A stretch of 64,000 bases of DNA from Methylomonas sp. AM2-LC (GTDB taxonomy: Bacteria > Pseudomonadota > Gammaproteobacteria > Methylococcales > Methylomonadaceae), in the NCBI RefSeq assembly GCF_039904985.1, contig NZ_CP157005.1, positions 1,240,001 through 1,304,000 of the forward strand, in the 5' to 3' direction. The position numbers were made by a program, and so were the translations under genes. The notes below the pieces were generated by a model. The model had not been told where the DNA came from and did no database searches. It worked only from the letters and a program-made list of their open reading frames with translations. Of this stretch, positions 9,125 through 19,900 are shown one piece after another (within the stretch, counting starts at the first letter, position 1; every line of letters begins with the position of its first letter).

Positions 9125-10665
9125 GCAAAGCTGAGAATGCCAGCCTCGGGTTTTATGGAAAAATACCGGCATTAGGTGACTTTGTTAGTCGGAGATTATC
9201 AAGAGCTTTTATAGATACTTGGGATCAATGGTTACAATCAGCAATGCGCTCTAGTCAGCAAACACTAGGTGATGATTGGTTATCGATTTATTTAGTGAGT
9301 CCCATTTGGCGCTTTGCACTGAGTCCTGGTATTTGTGGAGCAACGGCATGGGCTGGTGTGGTTATGCCCAGTGTGGACAGAGTCGGTCGATATTATCCGT
9401 TAACACTGGTACAGAGTATTGATGCTCAAGCTATGTCATCTCTTTTTTTGCCCGAGTCTGATTGGTTTGATCAGTTAGAGGATCTGGCTCTTTCAGTTTT
9501 AGATGAAGAATTTGATTTTGATAACTTTGATCAGTTAGTCGCTGGGTTGTCACTCGAAAATCATTTACACCCTTTATCGTTTGAAACGCCGATAACTGAA
9601 AGTTTTGACCTAACACTGGGGAAGCAAGCATTTCGCTACGATATGGATAATCTTAATCAGATTTCAGGCGTTTTTTCAAATCTTAGTCTGAATTTGCTGG
9701 GAAAATTATTTCCGAGTTATAGTTTTTGGGCAAGTACCGATGGACAACTAAAAAAGTCCAGATTTTTATGTTGCGAGAGTTTGCCTCCCATTGATGCCTA
9801 TGCCAGTTTTTTAAATGGATTGCCTCAGCATCCGATTTGGAAAATGCAGACACACCAGCATAAGCCACATCAGCAATTAATTCCGGTTGTAGATCTACCT
9901 TCAGTATTGTCAGCGCCACCCATGGAAATGAATAGGTCTGTTGCTGTTACGTCAGGTTGGGTTTCATTTGGCATGACAGTGGTAGGTAATCATCGAAAAC
10001 ATAACGAGGATGCCATGCTTGATAGTCCCAAAACTGGATTGTGGGTAGTGGCAGATGGTATGGGTGGACATCATGCAGGCGATGTTGCTAGTCGTTCGAT
10101 TGTAGACGCGCTTGCCATACTTGAACCCTTTACGAATATTGAGCTACAGTCTAATAAAGTTTGTGAGAGTCTTAAGCAAATTAATACTGATTTATGTAAA
10201 TATGCTGCAAGTATTAATCAAAACTGTGTTGTAGGTTCAACAGTAGTGATTTTATTGGCTCAAGGTAATCAATGTAAAGTGGTGTGGGCCGGGGATAGTC
10301 GTTTATATCAATTTCGGCAGGGCAGATTAAAACAAATTAGCCGTGATCATTCCATGGTCGATGAAATGATGATAGTGCATAATATTAGTCGAGAACAAGC
10401 TTCCCTTCAGGTTGGCGCAAATGTGATTACTCGTGCTATTGGTGGTCATGCGGAGCTTGAGTTAGAAGAAATTCCATTTTTGGCTGAAGCGGGTGATCGT
10501 TATCTGCTTTGTAGTGATGGTTTAGATAAAGAATTGTCTGAGGCCGAAATTTCTGTGCTAATGATGAGCGGAAATTGTCAGGAAACAGTGGAGAATCTTA
10601 TTAATCTGGCCTTGGCTAAAAATGGACGTGATAACATTACCGCAATTGTAGCTGATTTTTTGTAA
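9121..10665 (+). CDS. tagF-pppA: TagF-PppA fusion: T6SS post-translational repressor plus PP2C phosphatase
   Basis: A 514-residue fusion. The N-terminal ~230 residues are a TagF/ImpM domain (GFYGKIPALGDFVSRRL near the start, then a GVVMPSVDRVGRYYPLTLV block). Residues about 275-514 are a PP2C-type Ser/Thr phosphatase with NHRKHNEDA, VADGMGGHHAG, AGDSRLYQ, SDGLD and GRDNIT, which supply the metal-binding Asp residues. PppA reverses PpkA phosphorylation, and TagF represses assembly independently of phosphorylation in other species. Fusing the two makes one off-switch polypeptide. Agrobacterium is described as having the same fusion. The start codon overlaps the tssM stop (ATGA), so the two are translationally coupled. 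Confidence 0.94.
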   Translation: MSKAENASLGFYGKIPALGDFVSRRLSRAFIDTWDQWLQSAMRSSQQTLGDDWLSIYLVSPIWRFALSPGICGATAWAGVVMPSVDRVGRYYPLTLVQSIDAQAMSSLFLPESDWFDQLEDLALSVLDEEFDFDNFDQLVAGLSLENHLHPLSFETPITESFDLTLGKQAFRYDMDNLNQISGVFSNLSLNLLGKLFPSYSFWASTDGQLKKSRFLCCESLPPIDAYASFLNGLPQHPIWKMQTHQHKPHQQLIPVVDLPSVLSAPPMEMNRSVAVTSGWVSFGMTVVGNHRKHNEDAMLDSPKTGLWVVADGMGGHHAGDVASRSIVDALAILEPFTNIELQSNKVCESLKQINTDLCKYAASINQNCVVGSTVVILLAQGNQCKVVWAGDSRLYQFRQGRLKQISRDHSMVDEMMIVHNISREQASLQVGANVITRAIGGHAELELEEIPFLAEAGDRYLLCSDGLDKELSEAEISVLMMSGNCQETVENLINLALAKNGRDNITAIVADFL

Positions 10666-10812
10666 TAAATTGTTTTATAAGTGTATTTTTTTATTGGCTT
10701 TGTGGGGAGTTTATAAGGCCATATTAAATATTTAATATCAAGTACAGACATTGAATTGGATTATAAATAATGTTAGCATCTGGGTTATTAATTAAGTTCA
10801 TGGGGAGGATGT

Positions 10813-11481
10813 ATGAAAACTAAATTAAATACCTTGTACTTGAGTATCGCGGCTTTGTTGGTATTTCCTTGTGCAAACGCTGAAGAGTTGAATATTGGAA
10901 AATCAACTGCAACCAGTACAGAGATTATTTCTCACTTTACTACTCCTAGTGCTAATAGTACTGATAGTGCAGCGCCTGCTGCTACAGATTCTGTTGATGA
11001 TGCTGATGATATTTCCGGTCAGATTTCCAGTAATAAAAGCCGTAGTTTGGTTATTAAATCAACTGAGCAAAAAAACAATAAGTCTGTAAAGCCGGGTAGA
11101 CCCGCTATTATTGATGTGGCAAAAACACAATCAGATGAAGTCGCCGTTTCCATGCAAGTTTTGTTTGATTACAATTCTTATTATCTGAGCGAAAAGGCAA
11201 AAGAACAGTTAGTTCCTATTGCCCAAGCTTTGTTATCACCTGAAATGAAAGGAATGCGCTTTCGTATTGAAGGTCATACGGATGCTGTAGGAAGTGATGA
11301 TTTCAATAATAATTTATCACTACGCAGAGCGGAAGCCGTAAAGGAGTTTTTGACACATGCCTATGGCATTAGTTCAGATACGATTGAAGTGGAAGGTAGA
11401 GGGAAAGCGGGTCTTGCAGATCCTACTGCGCCTACCAGTGAAACTAATCGGCGTGTCAGGCTGGTTAAAGTGGGGGGGTAA
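10813..11481 (+). CDS. Exported OmpA-family peptidoglycan-binding protein, T6SS-linked
   Basis: A 222-residue exported protein. A Sec signal peptide ends near residue 23 (ANA/EE); the Cys just before it (VFPC) does not form a proper lipobox. A Ser/Thr/Asp-rich linker (about 30-100) follows. The C-terminal OmpA domain (about 115-222) has the peptidoglycan-binding GHTDAVGSDDFNNNLSLRRA signature and ends with NRRVRLVK. A strong GGGGAGGA ribosome-binding site sits just before the ATG. Its place between tagF-pppA and the kinase suggests a role in anchoring the apparatus to the cell wall. It is additional to the OmpA domain already in TssL. Confidence 0.85.
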   Translation: MKTKLNTLYLSIAALLVFPCANAEELNIGKSTATSTEIISHFTTPSANSTDSAAPAATDSVDDADDISGQISSNKSRSLVIKSTEQKNNKSVKPGRPAIIDVAKTQSDEVAVSMQVLFDYNSYYLSEKAKEQLVPIAQALLSPEMKGMRFRIEGHTDAVGSDDFNNNLSLRRAEAVKEFLTHAYGISSDTIEVEGRGKAGLADPTAPTSETNRRVRLVKVGG

Positions 11482-11602
11482 ACAGTTTATAGGTTGGTTG
11501 ATGTTTAATATCAATCCAGCCTGCTTTACGCAACCGATTGCAGTTATGCAAAACTAGCTGGCTCAAATTGGTTAGAAATGTCCATCATATAATAGATTTC
11601 TA

Positions 11603-13756
11603 ATGTCCAGCATAGATGAAGATAAAACCTTACTAGTTTCGGATGTGGGGCGATTGCAAAAAGTTGATTCGCAAAATGCAGAAAACATTTTAAAAACTGA
11701 GCTGCCAGCGCAGAGTGTAATATCGCCCGATTTAGTAAGTAATAACCAACCTGAGTTAGGCATTGGTGTGCATGCAGAAGAGTTTACTGCCATTGAATCG
11801 ATGGAAGTTAATCAAACTGAAGCCATCGTTTTGGCGTCTGATATTCAAAATAGGGTTGTTTCTTTTGAAAATGAGGCTACCCAATTAGAAAGTAATTTTT
11901 CGTCGAATACCAGTTTAACATCTGCTGTTAAAGTGAGTATTGCCGATGATAAAACAGAGCTGAGTCAAGTTTCTACGCCACCTAATCAACCTTCTGCCAT
12001 GGCCGATACCCAGTATCAAACTATAGAAAATCAAGGTTCTGAATTGCAATCAGTACAGTTGGCAATTGGCGATGTGCTCAATAAACGCTTCGAGTTGGTA
12101 GAAAGTTTGGGCAAAGGTGGTATGGGGATGGTTTTTAAAGCTCTGGATTTGCGCAGAGTGGAGACTAAAGCCCGTAATCCGTATGTTGCTATCAAGGTGC
12201 TGAGTCCTGAATTAGCCAGTAATCATTTGTTGGTCGCTGCACTGCAAAGAGAATGTGAAAAAACGCAAGCATTGGCGCATCCAAATATAATCAGTGTTTA
12301 TGACTTTGATAAGGATGGCGAGTATGTGTTTATGTCCATGGAATTTCTATCTGGACAAATACTGAGTGATATTATCAAGGAATCGGCTTTGGCTGGCGGC
12401 GTAAAATTGGCGCGGGCTTGGCCTATGATACGAAAAATGGGCGAAGCCTTGGCTTATGCTCATAAAAAGAACATAGTGCATCGCGATTTTAAACCCGCCA
12501 ATGTGTTTGTGACCGAAGAGGGCGATATCAAGGTACTAGATTTTGGTATATCCACTAAAATTGAAACCTCAGAAGCAGAAGCTGTTGATATGTCAGGCGA
12601 GATTGATACACCTACACGCTTGGTCAGTACCGGTTTAACACCGACTTATGCCAGTCTGGAAATGATACGCGGCGAATTGCCAGATGCGCGAGATGATATT
12701 TATTCCTTTGGTTTAGTGGTTTACGAATTACTCACGGGCCAACATCCGTATGCCAGGCGCTCCGCCGATCAAGTATTTTATGATCAGCAGATCAAGACGG
12801 GTAAGAATAGCTTGCAACCCGTTAAAAAACTAAGTCGTCGGCAATGGTTGGCTTTGAAATCAGCTTTAGAGTTAATACAAGCCAAGCGTCCGAGAAATCT
12901 GGATGAATGGTTAAAAGAATTTGATCCTGCGGCAAAATGGTCGCTGACCATCTTGGGCGTTATTGGGTTGAGTAGTTTTTTAATCATTGGTTTTGGTGTA
13001 AATTGGTGGATGTCAAAAAATCCCCCTGTTACCGAAACTGTTCAGGCCCCTGTTACTTTTAAAATACCCTTGGCGAAACCGTGTTGCGAACAACAAGCTC
13101 AGGTGGGTGGGGAAGTATCATTGGATGGTACAGCTTCACAGTCTGGGGATGGTGATGCAATAAGTTACTCCTGGCGCTTGGCGCAATTACCAGAAGGCAG
13201 TAAAGCTATTTTGCAAAATGCTAATTCTGCAACACCGAAATTTTTGCCTGATAAACCCGGTTTGTATCAAGCGGAGTTATTTGTCTGGGATAAGCATAAT
13301 TCCTCGTTACCAGCCAATGTTGCAATTACGGTAACCGGGGTTGCAGCTATCCAGCCGCCTGTTGACCTTACTACGGTTGAAGGCGTGGTGTTTTTATCTG
13401 TTGGAAAGCCCAGTTATAAAGTTGGTGATGAGCTTAAGCTGCTTATTCATATGACAAAAACAGGTTATTTGCGTGTTGCTTATCTGAGTTCTTCTGGCGA
13501 GATTAGTGAGATTTTGCCTAATCCGTATCAGACGGGCCGCGTTAAAGCAGACACTGATTATCAGGTACCACCAAAATCGGGGAAATTTAAGTTGGAAGTT
13601 GGTGGCCCGGTGGGCGTGGATAGGATAGTGGCTGTGTTTAGTGAATCGCCATTGCCTACAGTTGAGAATGTGATAGATGCCAATGGTGTGGTGGTTGCCG
13701 AATTGCAGAACCAAAACATAGTTTCTAAAATGATTCAATATAATGTGGTGAGATAA
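11603..13756 (+). CDS. ppkA: PpkA-type Ser/Thr kinase with Ig-like and DUF4384 periplasmic domains
   Basis: A 717-residue membrane kinase. Residues 1-155 are an acidic unstructured tail with EDKTLL (Thr9) and DDKTEL (Thr118). The kinase domain (about 160-450) has the glycine loop GKGGMGMVF, VAIKVL, the catalytic loop HRDFKPAN and the DFG segment DFGIST. One membrane span follows (about 452-476). Outside are an Ig/PKD-like domain (SLDGTASQSGDGDAISYSW) and a C-terminal DUF4384 domain (KVGDELKLLIHM...GYLRVAYL). This is a sensor layout: external domains may detect contact or envelope damage and turn on phosphorylation of T6SS partners. It pairs with the PP2C domain at 9121 and the FHA protein at 1249. 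Confidence 0.92.
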   Translation: MSSIDEDKTLLVSDVGRLQKVDSQNAENILKTELPAQSVISPDLVSNNQPELGIGVHAEEFTAIESMEVNQTEAIVLASDIQNRVVSFENEATQLESNFSSNTSLTSAVKVSIADDKTELSQVSTPPNQPSAMADTQYQTIENQGSELQSVQLAIGDVLNKRFELVESLGKGGMGMVFKALDLRRVETKARNPYVAIKVLSPELASNHLLVAALQRECEKTQALAHPNIISVYDFDKDGEYVFMSMEFLSGQILSDIIKESALAGGVKLARAWPMIRKMGEALAYAHKKNIVHRDFKPANVFVTEEGDIKVLDFGISTKIETSEAEAVDMSGEIDTPTRLVSTGLTPTYASLEMIRGELPDARDDIYSFGLVVYELLTGQHPYARRSADQVFYDQQIKTGKNSLQPVKKLSRRQWLALKSALELIQAKRPRNLDEWLKEFDPAAKWSLTILGVIGLSSFLIIGFGVNWWMSKNPPVTETVQAPVTFKIPLAKPCCEQQAQVGGEVSLDGTASQSGDGDAISYSWRLAQLPEGSKAILQNANSATPKFLPDKPGLYQAELFVWDKHNSSLPANVAITVTGVAAIQPPVDLTTVEGVVFLSVGKPSYKVGDELKLLIHMTKTGYLRVAYLSSSGEISEILPNPYQTGRVKADTDYQVPPKSGKFKLEVGGPVGVDRIVAVFSESPLPTVENVIDANGVVVAELQNQNIVSKMIQYNVVR

Positions 13757-13994
13757 TTTGACTATGGCATCACAATAATTTAGTGTTAATTGTCACTTTT
13801 TTTTAGACGTATACTGTTGTAAGCTAGATGCTAGTAGCCAGGTTTGAGAAATAGTTCACATAATTTTATACTTGGCGAAGTATTTATAGTTAAGGATGTT
13901 TTTGATACATGATTAAAATTCCTTACTGATACCCAGTTAGTTTACTGATAAAAAGTTAACTAATTGCATAGTGTTGGCCAAAACAGAGTGTACT

Positions 13995-16900
13995 ATGGAA
14001 TTTAAATTAAAAGAAAAGTCGCTGCTTAAATTCGCCATCAGTGCGGTATTAGCCAGCTATACCTTGGAAACCCAGAGCAATCCAAATACCAATATACAGG
14101 CTGAAAATGGTTTTGGAACAACAGTTACGGGTGGTCATCAGAATTCTGCAACTATAGATGCGGGTAGTCAACATGCCGGCGGAAATGCTTTTTATGGTTT
14201 ATCCGCATTTCAGTTAGGTAGCGGTGATACGGGTACATTTACCTGTACTAACTGTGCCGCAAATAGTGTCAATAATGTTCTCGTTCGCGACAGTGGATTG
14301 AATGATAACGCCATTGCCAGTGCACTGGTCAGTAAAGGTGAATCTTATATTGATGGAGCTATAGCGTTTAGTGGTGCAGGTATCAGTAGTCATGCCAATT
14401 TTTGGCTTTTCAACGCTAACGGGGTGGTGTTCGGTCATAATGTAACCATTGATGTACCCGGCGCATTTCATGTCAGTAATGCGAATGAAATTAATGGGTC
14501 TGGCAAGACTGTTTTTGGTCCAGCGGTTATTTCAACAAATAATTCAGGCAGTACTTTGTCGGCAACTGACCCCAGTTCATTTGGTTTTTCGGGTACAGGC
14601 GGCGAGCAAACGCCAGGTACAACGTATGGCGTTACTTTGGATGCTAGTTCGATAACGGCAGGCGTGACTGTGTCGGCAAGCACCGTTACCGCTAGTGGTG
14701 GTTCTGCTACCATTGACATCGAAGGTACGACAATCAATATCGTCTCTTCTACAACTACGGGTAATACTACAACCACCTTAACTGGCTCAGACGTTACGGT
14801 AGCTGCGCGAATCAATGCAACTGCAGTCGATGCTAATGGTGTGCCGATTAGTAATAATGGTGATCTTATTATTAATAATAACGGTTCACTAACCTTGGCT
14901 GGTCAGGGCAGTTTGACTACGGCATCGCAGGTGATTGCAGAGAATAATTTGGTTCTTAGTGGTAACGGTACTACTAGCGGTGTCATTACTGATCAGCAAT
15001 CTACCGGGGTGACAAATATCAATGCAGCTAAAAAACTGGAGATTGGTGTTATTGCTGATGGTTCTCAAGGAGGTATTTATCATAGCGATGTCAGTAGTAC
15101 CTCGCCCAGTAGCGGTACTCTTAATGTAGGTAATGCATCATCGGGTAATAGCACTCTTACCATGACTGCACACTCTGCTATTAAAGACACCAGTACCGGT
15201 GGCGGTGCTTTGAATGTATCTGTACAGTCAGGTGGATTGTCGTTAGCAGGTAATGATCTGATCAGCAAAACCGATAAAAATGGTGCTTTATCAGTTAATG
15301 TGGTCGGACAATTGAATGTTACCAGCACTGATGTTATCAGTGCTGGAGGGAATAGCAATGATCAGATTTCAGCCGATACTATTAATAATTCAGGCGCTCT
15401 CACAGCCAATAACGTAACAGCAACCCAGAATTTAGTTAACTTGAATACTATCGCCGGTAATGCCCGGGCTGGTGGGGTGTTGTATAACGGCTGGGATGGA
15501 GCGACAACAGGTGCGACCAAGGCGGATTACAATACCGCGGCTAGCATTAGTGGAAACGCAACTTCGGGTTATGTAAGCGGTACGGGTTTAAGTGCCAACG
15601 CCAACACCAATTTGTATAATGTGGCCAGTATAACGGGCAATGCCCAAGCCAATGCCTCCAGTAGCGCAGCGAAAGCAGCAAACGGCAATTTGTATAATGG
15701 TTGGGATGGTACAACTATTTATAGCGGCGCCCAAATTAAAGGCGGTGCCACGGCGGGCAATAGTTTAAGTACGACAGGTAGCAATCTGCTTAATGATGGT
15801 GCCATCGGTACAGCTGGCGCAGGCAACACAGTGAATGTCTACGGAAGTGATCCTAGCGGCAGTTATGCCTTGATCAATAACGGTTCTATCATAGCCACCG
15901 TCAATGCTAATAATGGATCGGTGTTAAATAGCGCGAATAGTAGTGGTATTACGGGTAATGTGACCGCCGGCCAGAATGTAACCAACCTGAATACCATAAA
16001 GGGTACGGCTACAGCCAGTAACGGCTTTTTATATAACGGTTGGGATGGTGCCAGCAATTATCAAAGTACAGCCAGCATTAGTGGAAATGCGAGTGCCGGT
16101 AAGAGTTTATATAACTTAGCCAGTGTTGGCGGTGCTAGCAGCACGACAGGCAATGTCTATAATGGCTGGGATGGTACCGGTAAATCCAGCACAGATTACA
16201 ATAGTAATGCCAAAATCTCAGGCACAGCCAATGCCAATGGAAATTTATACAATCTGGCTAACATAACTGGGAATGCTCAGGCAGGTGGGGTGTTGTATAA
16301 CGGTTGGGATGGAACTGCGACAGGTGCTACCAGCAGTGACTACAATACCGCAGCCAGTATTGGTGGAAACGCAACTTCGGGTTATGTAAGCGGTACGGGT
16401 TTAAGTGCCAACGCCAACACCAATTTGTACAATGTGGCCAGTATAACGGGCAATGCCCAAGCTAATGCCTCCAGTAGCGCAGCGAAAGCAGCAAACGGCA
16501 ATTTGTATAATGGTTGGGATGGTACAACTATTTATAGCGGCGCCCAAATTAAAGGCGGTGCCACGGCGGGCAATAGTTTAAGTACGACAGGTAGCAATCT
16601 GCTTAATGATGGTGCCATCGGTACAGCTGGTGCAGGCAACACGGTGAATGTCTACGGAAGTGATCCTAGCGGTAGTTATGCGTTGATCAATAACGGTTCT
16701 ATCATAGCCTCCGTCAATGCTAATAATGGATCGGTGTTAAATAGCGCGAATAGTAGTGGTATTACGGGTAATGTGACCGCCAGCCAGAATGTAACCAACC
16801 TGAATACCATAAAGGGTACAGCTACAGCCAGTAACGGCTTTTTATATAACGGTTGGGATGGTGCCAGCAATTATCAAAGTACAGCCAGCATTAGTGGAAA

Positions 16901-19900
16901 TGCGAGTGCCGGTAAGAGTTTATATAACTTAGCCAGTGTTGGCGGTGCTAGCAGCACGACAGGCAATGTCTATAATGGCTGGGATGGTACCGGTAAATCC
17001 AGCACAGATTACAATAGTAATGCCAAAATCTCAGGCACAGCCAATGCCAATGGAAATTTATACAATCTGGCTAACATAACTGGGAATGCTCAGGCAGGTG
17101 GGGTGTTGTATAACGGTTGGGATGGAACTGCGACAGGTGCTACCAGCAGTGACTACAATACCGCAGCCAGTATTGGTGGAAACGCAACTTCGGGTTATGT
17201 AAGCGGTACGGGTTTAAGTGCCAACGCCAACACCAATTTGTACAATGTGGCCAGTATAACGGGCAATGCCCAAGCTAATGCCTCCAGTAGCGCAGCGAAA
17301 GCAGCAAACGGCAATTTGTATAATGGTTGGGATGGTACAACTATTTATAGCGGCGCCCAAATTAAAGGCGGTGCCACGGCGGGCAATAGTTTAAGTACGA
17401 CAGGTAGCAATCTGCTTAATGATGGTGCCATCGGTACAGCTGGCGCAGGCAACACAGTGAATGTCTACGGAAGTGATCCTAGCGGTAGTTATGCCTTGAT
17501 CAATAACGGTTCTATCATAGCCACCGTCAATGCTAATAATGGATCGGTGTTAAATAGCGCGAATAGTAGTGGTATTACGGGTAATGTGATCGCCGGCCAG
17601 AATGTAACCAACCTGAATACCATAAAGGGTACGGCTACAGCCAGTAACGGCTTTTTATATAACGGTTGGGATGGTGCCAGCAATTATCAAAGTACAGCCA
17701 GTATTAGTGGAAATGCGAGTGCCGGTAAGAGTTTATATAACTTAGCCAGTGTTGGCGGTGCTAGCAGCACGACAGGCAATGTCTATAATGGTTGGGATGG
17801 TACCGGTAAATCCAGCACAGATTACAATAGTAATGCCAAAATCTCAGGCACAGCCAATGCCAATGAAAATTTATACAATCTGGCCAACATAACTGGGAAT
17901 GCTCAGGCAGGTGGGGTGTTGTATAACGGTTGGGATGGAACTGCGACAGGTGCTACCAGCAGTGACTACAATACCGCAGCCAGTATTGGTGGAAACGCAA
18001 CTTCGGGTTATGTAAGCGGTACGGGTTTAAGTGCCAACGCCAACACCAATTTGTATAATGTGGCCAGTATAACGGGCAATGCCCAAGCCAATGCCTCCAG
18101 TAGCGCAGCGAAAGCAGCAAACGGCAATTTGTATAATGGTTGGGATGGTACAACTATTTATAGCAGCGCCCAAATTAAAGGCGGTGCCACGGCGGGTAAT
18201 AGTTTAAGTACGACAGGTAGCAATCTGCTTAATGATGGTGCCATCGGTACAGCTGGCGCAGGCAACACAGTGAATGTCTACGGAAGTGATCCTAGCGGTA
18301 GTTATGCGTTGATCAATAACGGTTCTATCATAGCCTCCGTCAATGCTAATAATGGATCGGTGTTAAATAGCGCGAATAGTAGTGGTATTACGGGTAATGT
18401 GACAGCCAGCCAGAATGTAACCAACCTGAATACCATAAAGGGTACAGCTACAGCCAGTAATGGCTTTTTATATAATGGTTGGGACGGTGCCAGCAATTAT
18501 CAAAGTACAGCCAGCATTAGTGGAAATGCGAGTGCCGGTAAGAGTTTATATAACTTAGCCAGTGTTGGCGGTGCTAGCAGCACGACAGGCAATGTCTATA
18601 ATGGCTGGGATGGTACCGGTAAATCCAGCACAGATTACAATAGTAATGCCAAAATCTCAGGCACAGCCAATGCCAATGGAAATTTATACAATCTGGCCAA
18701 CATAACTGGGAATGCTCAGGCAGGTGGGGTGTTGTATAACGGTTGGGATGGAACTGCGACAGGTGCGACCAGCAGTGACTACAATACCGCAGCCAGTATT
18801 GGTGGAAACGCAACTTCGGGTTATGTAAGCGGTACGGGTTTAAGTGCCAACGCCAACACCAATTTGTATAATGTGGCCAGTATAACGGGCAATGCCCAAA
18901 CCAATGCCTCCAGTAGCGCAGCGAAAGCAGCAAACGGCAATTTGTATAATGGTTGGGATGGTACAACTATTTATAGCGGCGCCCAAATTAAAGGCGGTGC
19001 CACGGCGGGCAATAGTTTAAGTACGACAGGTAGCAATCTGCTTAATGATGGTGCCATCGGTACAGCTGGCGCAGGCAACACAGTGAATGTCTACGGAAGT
19101 GATCCTAGCGGTAGTTATGCGTTGATCAATAACGGTTCTATCATAGCCACCGTCAATGCTAATAATGGATCGGTGTTAAATAGCGCGAATAGTAGTGGTA
19201 TTACGGGTAATGTGACCGCCAGCCAGAATGTAACCAACCTGAATACCATAAAGGGTACAGCTACAGCCAGTAATGGCTTTTTATATAATGGTTGGGACGG
19301 TGCCAGCAATTATCAAAGTACAGCCAGCATTAGTGGAAATGCGAGTGCCGGTAAGAGTTTATATAACTTGGCGAGTGTCGGCAGTGCTACAAGCCTGACA
19401 GGCAACATCTATAACGGATGGGATGGTAATACGGCTAAATACGGTACGGCGGCAGATTATAATGCTTCTGCGAATATTACCAGTTTTGCAAATGCAGGTA
19501 ACGGTATTTTGTATAATTTAGCCAGCATTGGTACTAATGCTAAAGCGGTAACAATCTATAACGGTTGGGATGGCAATGCTGCTACCGAAACAGCTGCAGA
19601 TTATAACCATTCTGCACAAATAACCACTGATGCTACCGTGAGTGGGAATTTATATAACTTAGCCAGTGTTGGCGGTAACGCTACTGGCACAGCGGGTAAT
19701 ATCTATAATGGTTGGGATGGCAATACAGCTAAATACGGTACAGCCGCTAATTATAACGCTTCAGCAAATATTGTTGGTTTTGCGAATGCAGGTAGTGGTG
19801 CTTTGTATAACTTAGCAAATATCGGCACATATGCCAAAGCTGGAAGAATTTATAACGGCTGGGATGGCAATACTTCTACCGAAACAGCTGCAGATTATAA

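Noticed and set aside
13868..13883. Small hairpin (ATACTT/AAGTAT) upstream of the TPS gene as a terminator
   Set aside because: The stem is 6 bp and AT-rich with no T-tract; chance occurrence is likely in such AT-rich DNA.
15863..19309. Five minus-strand open frames of 64 residues, 813 bp apart
   Set aside because: They are shadows of the repeat array on the opposite strand and recur only because the DNA repeats.
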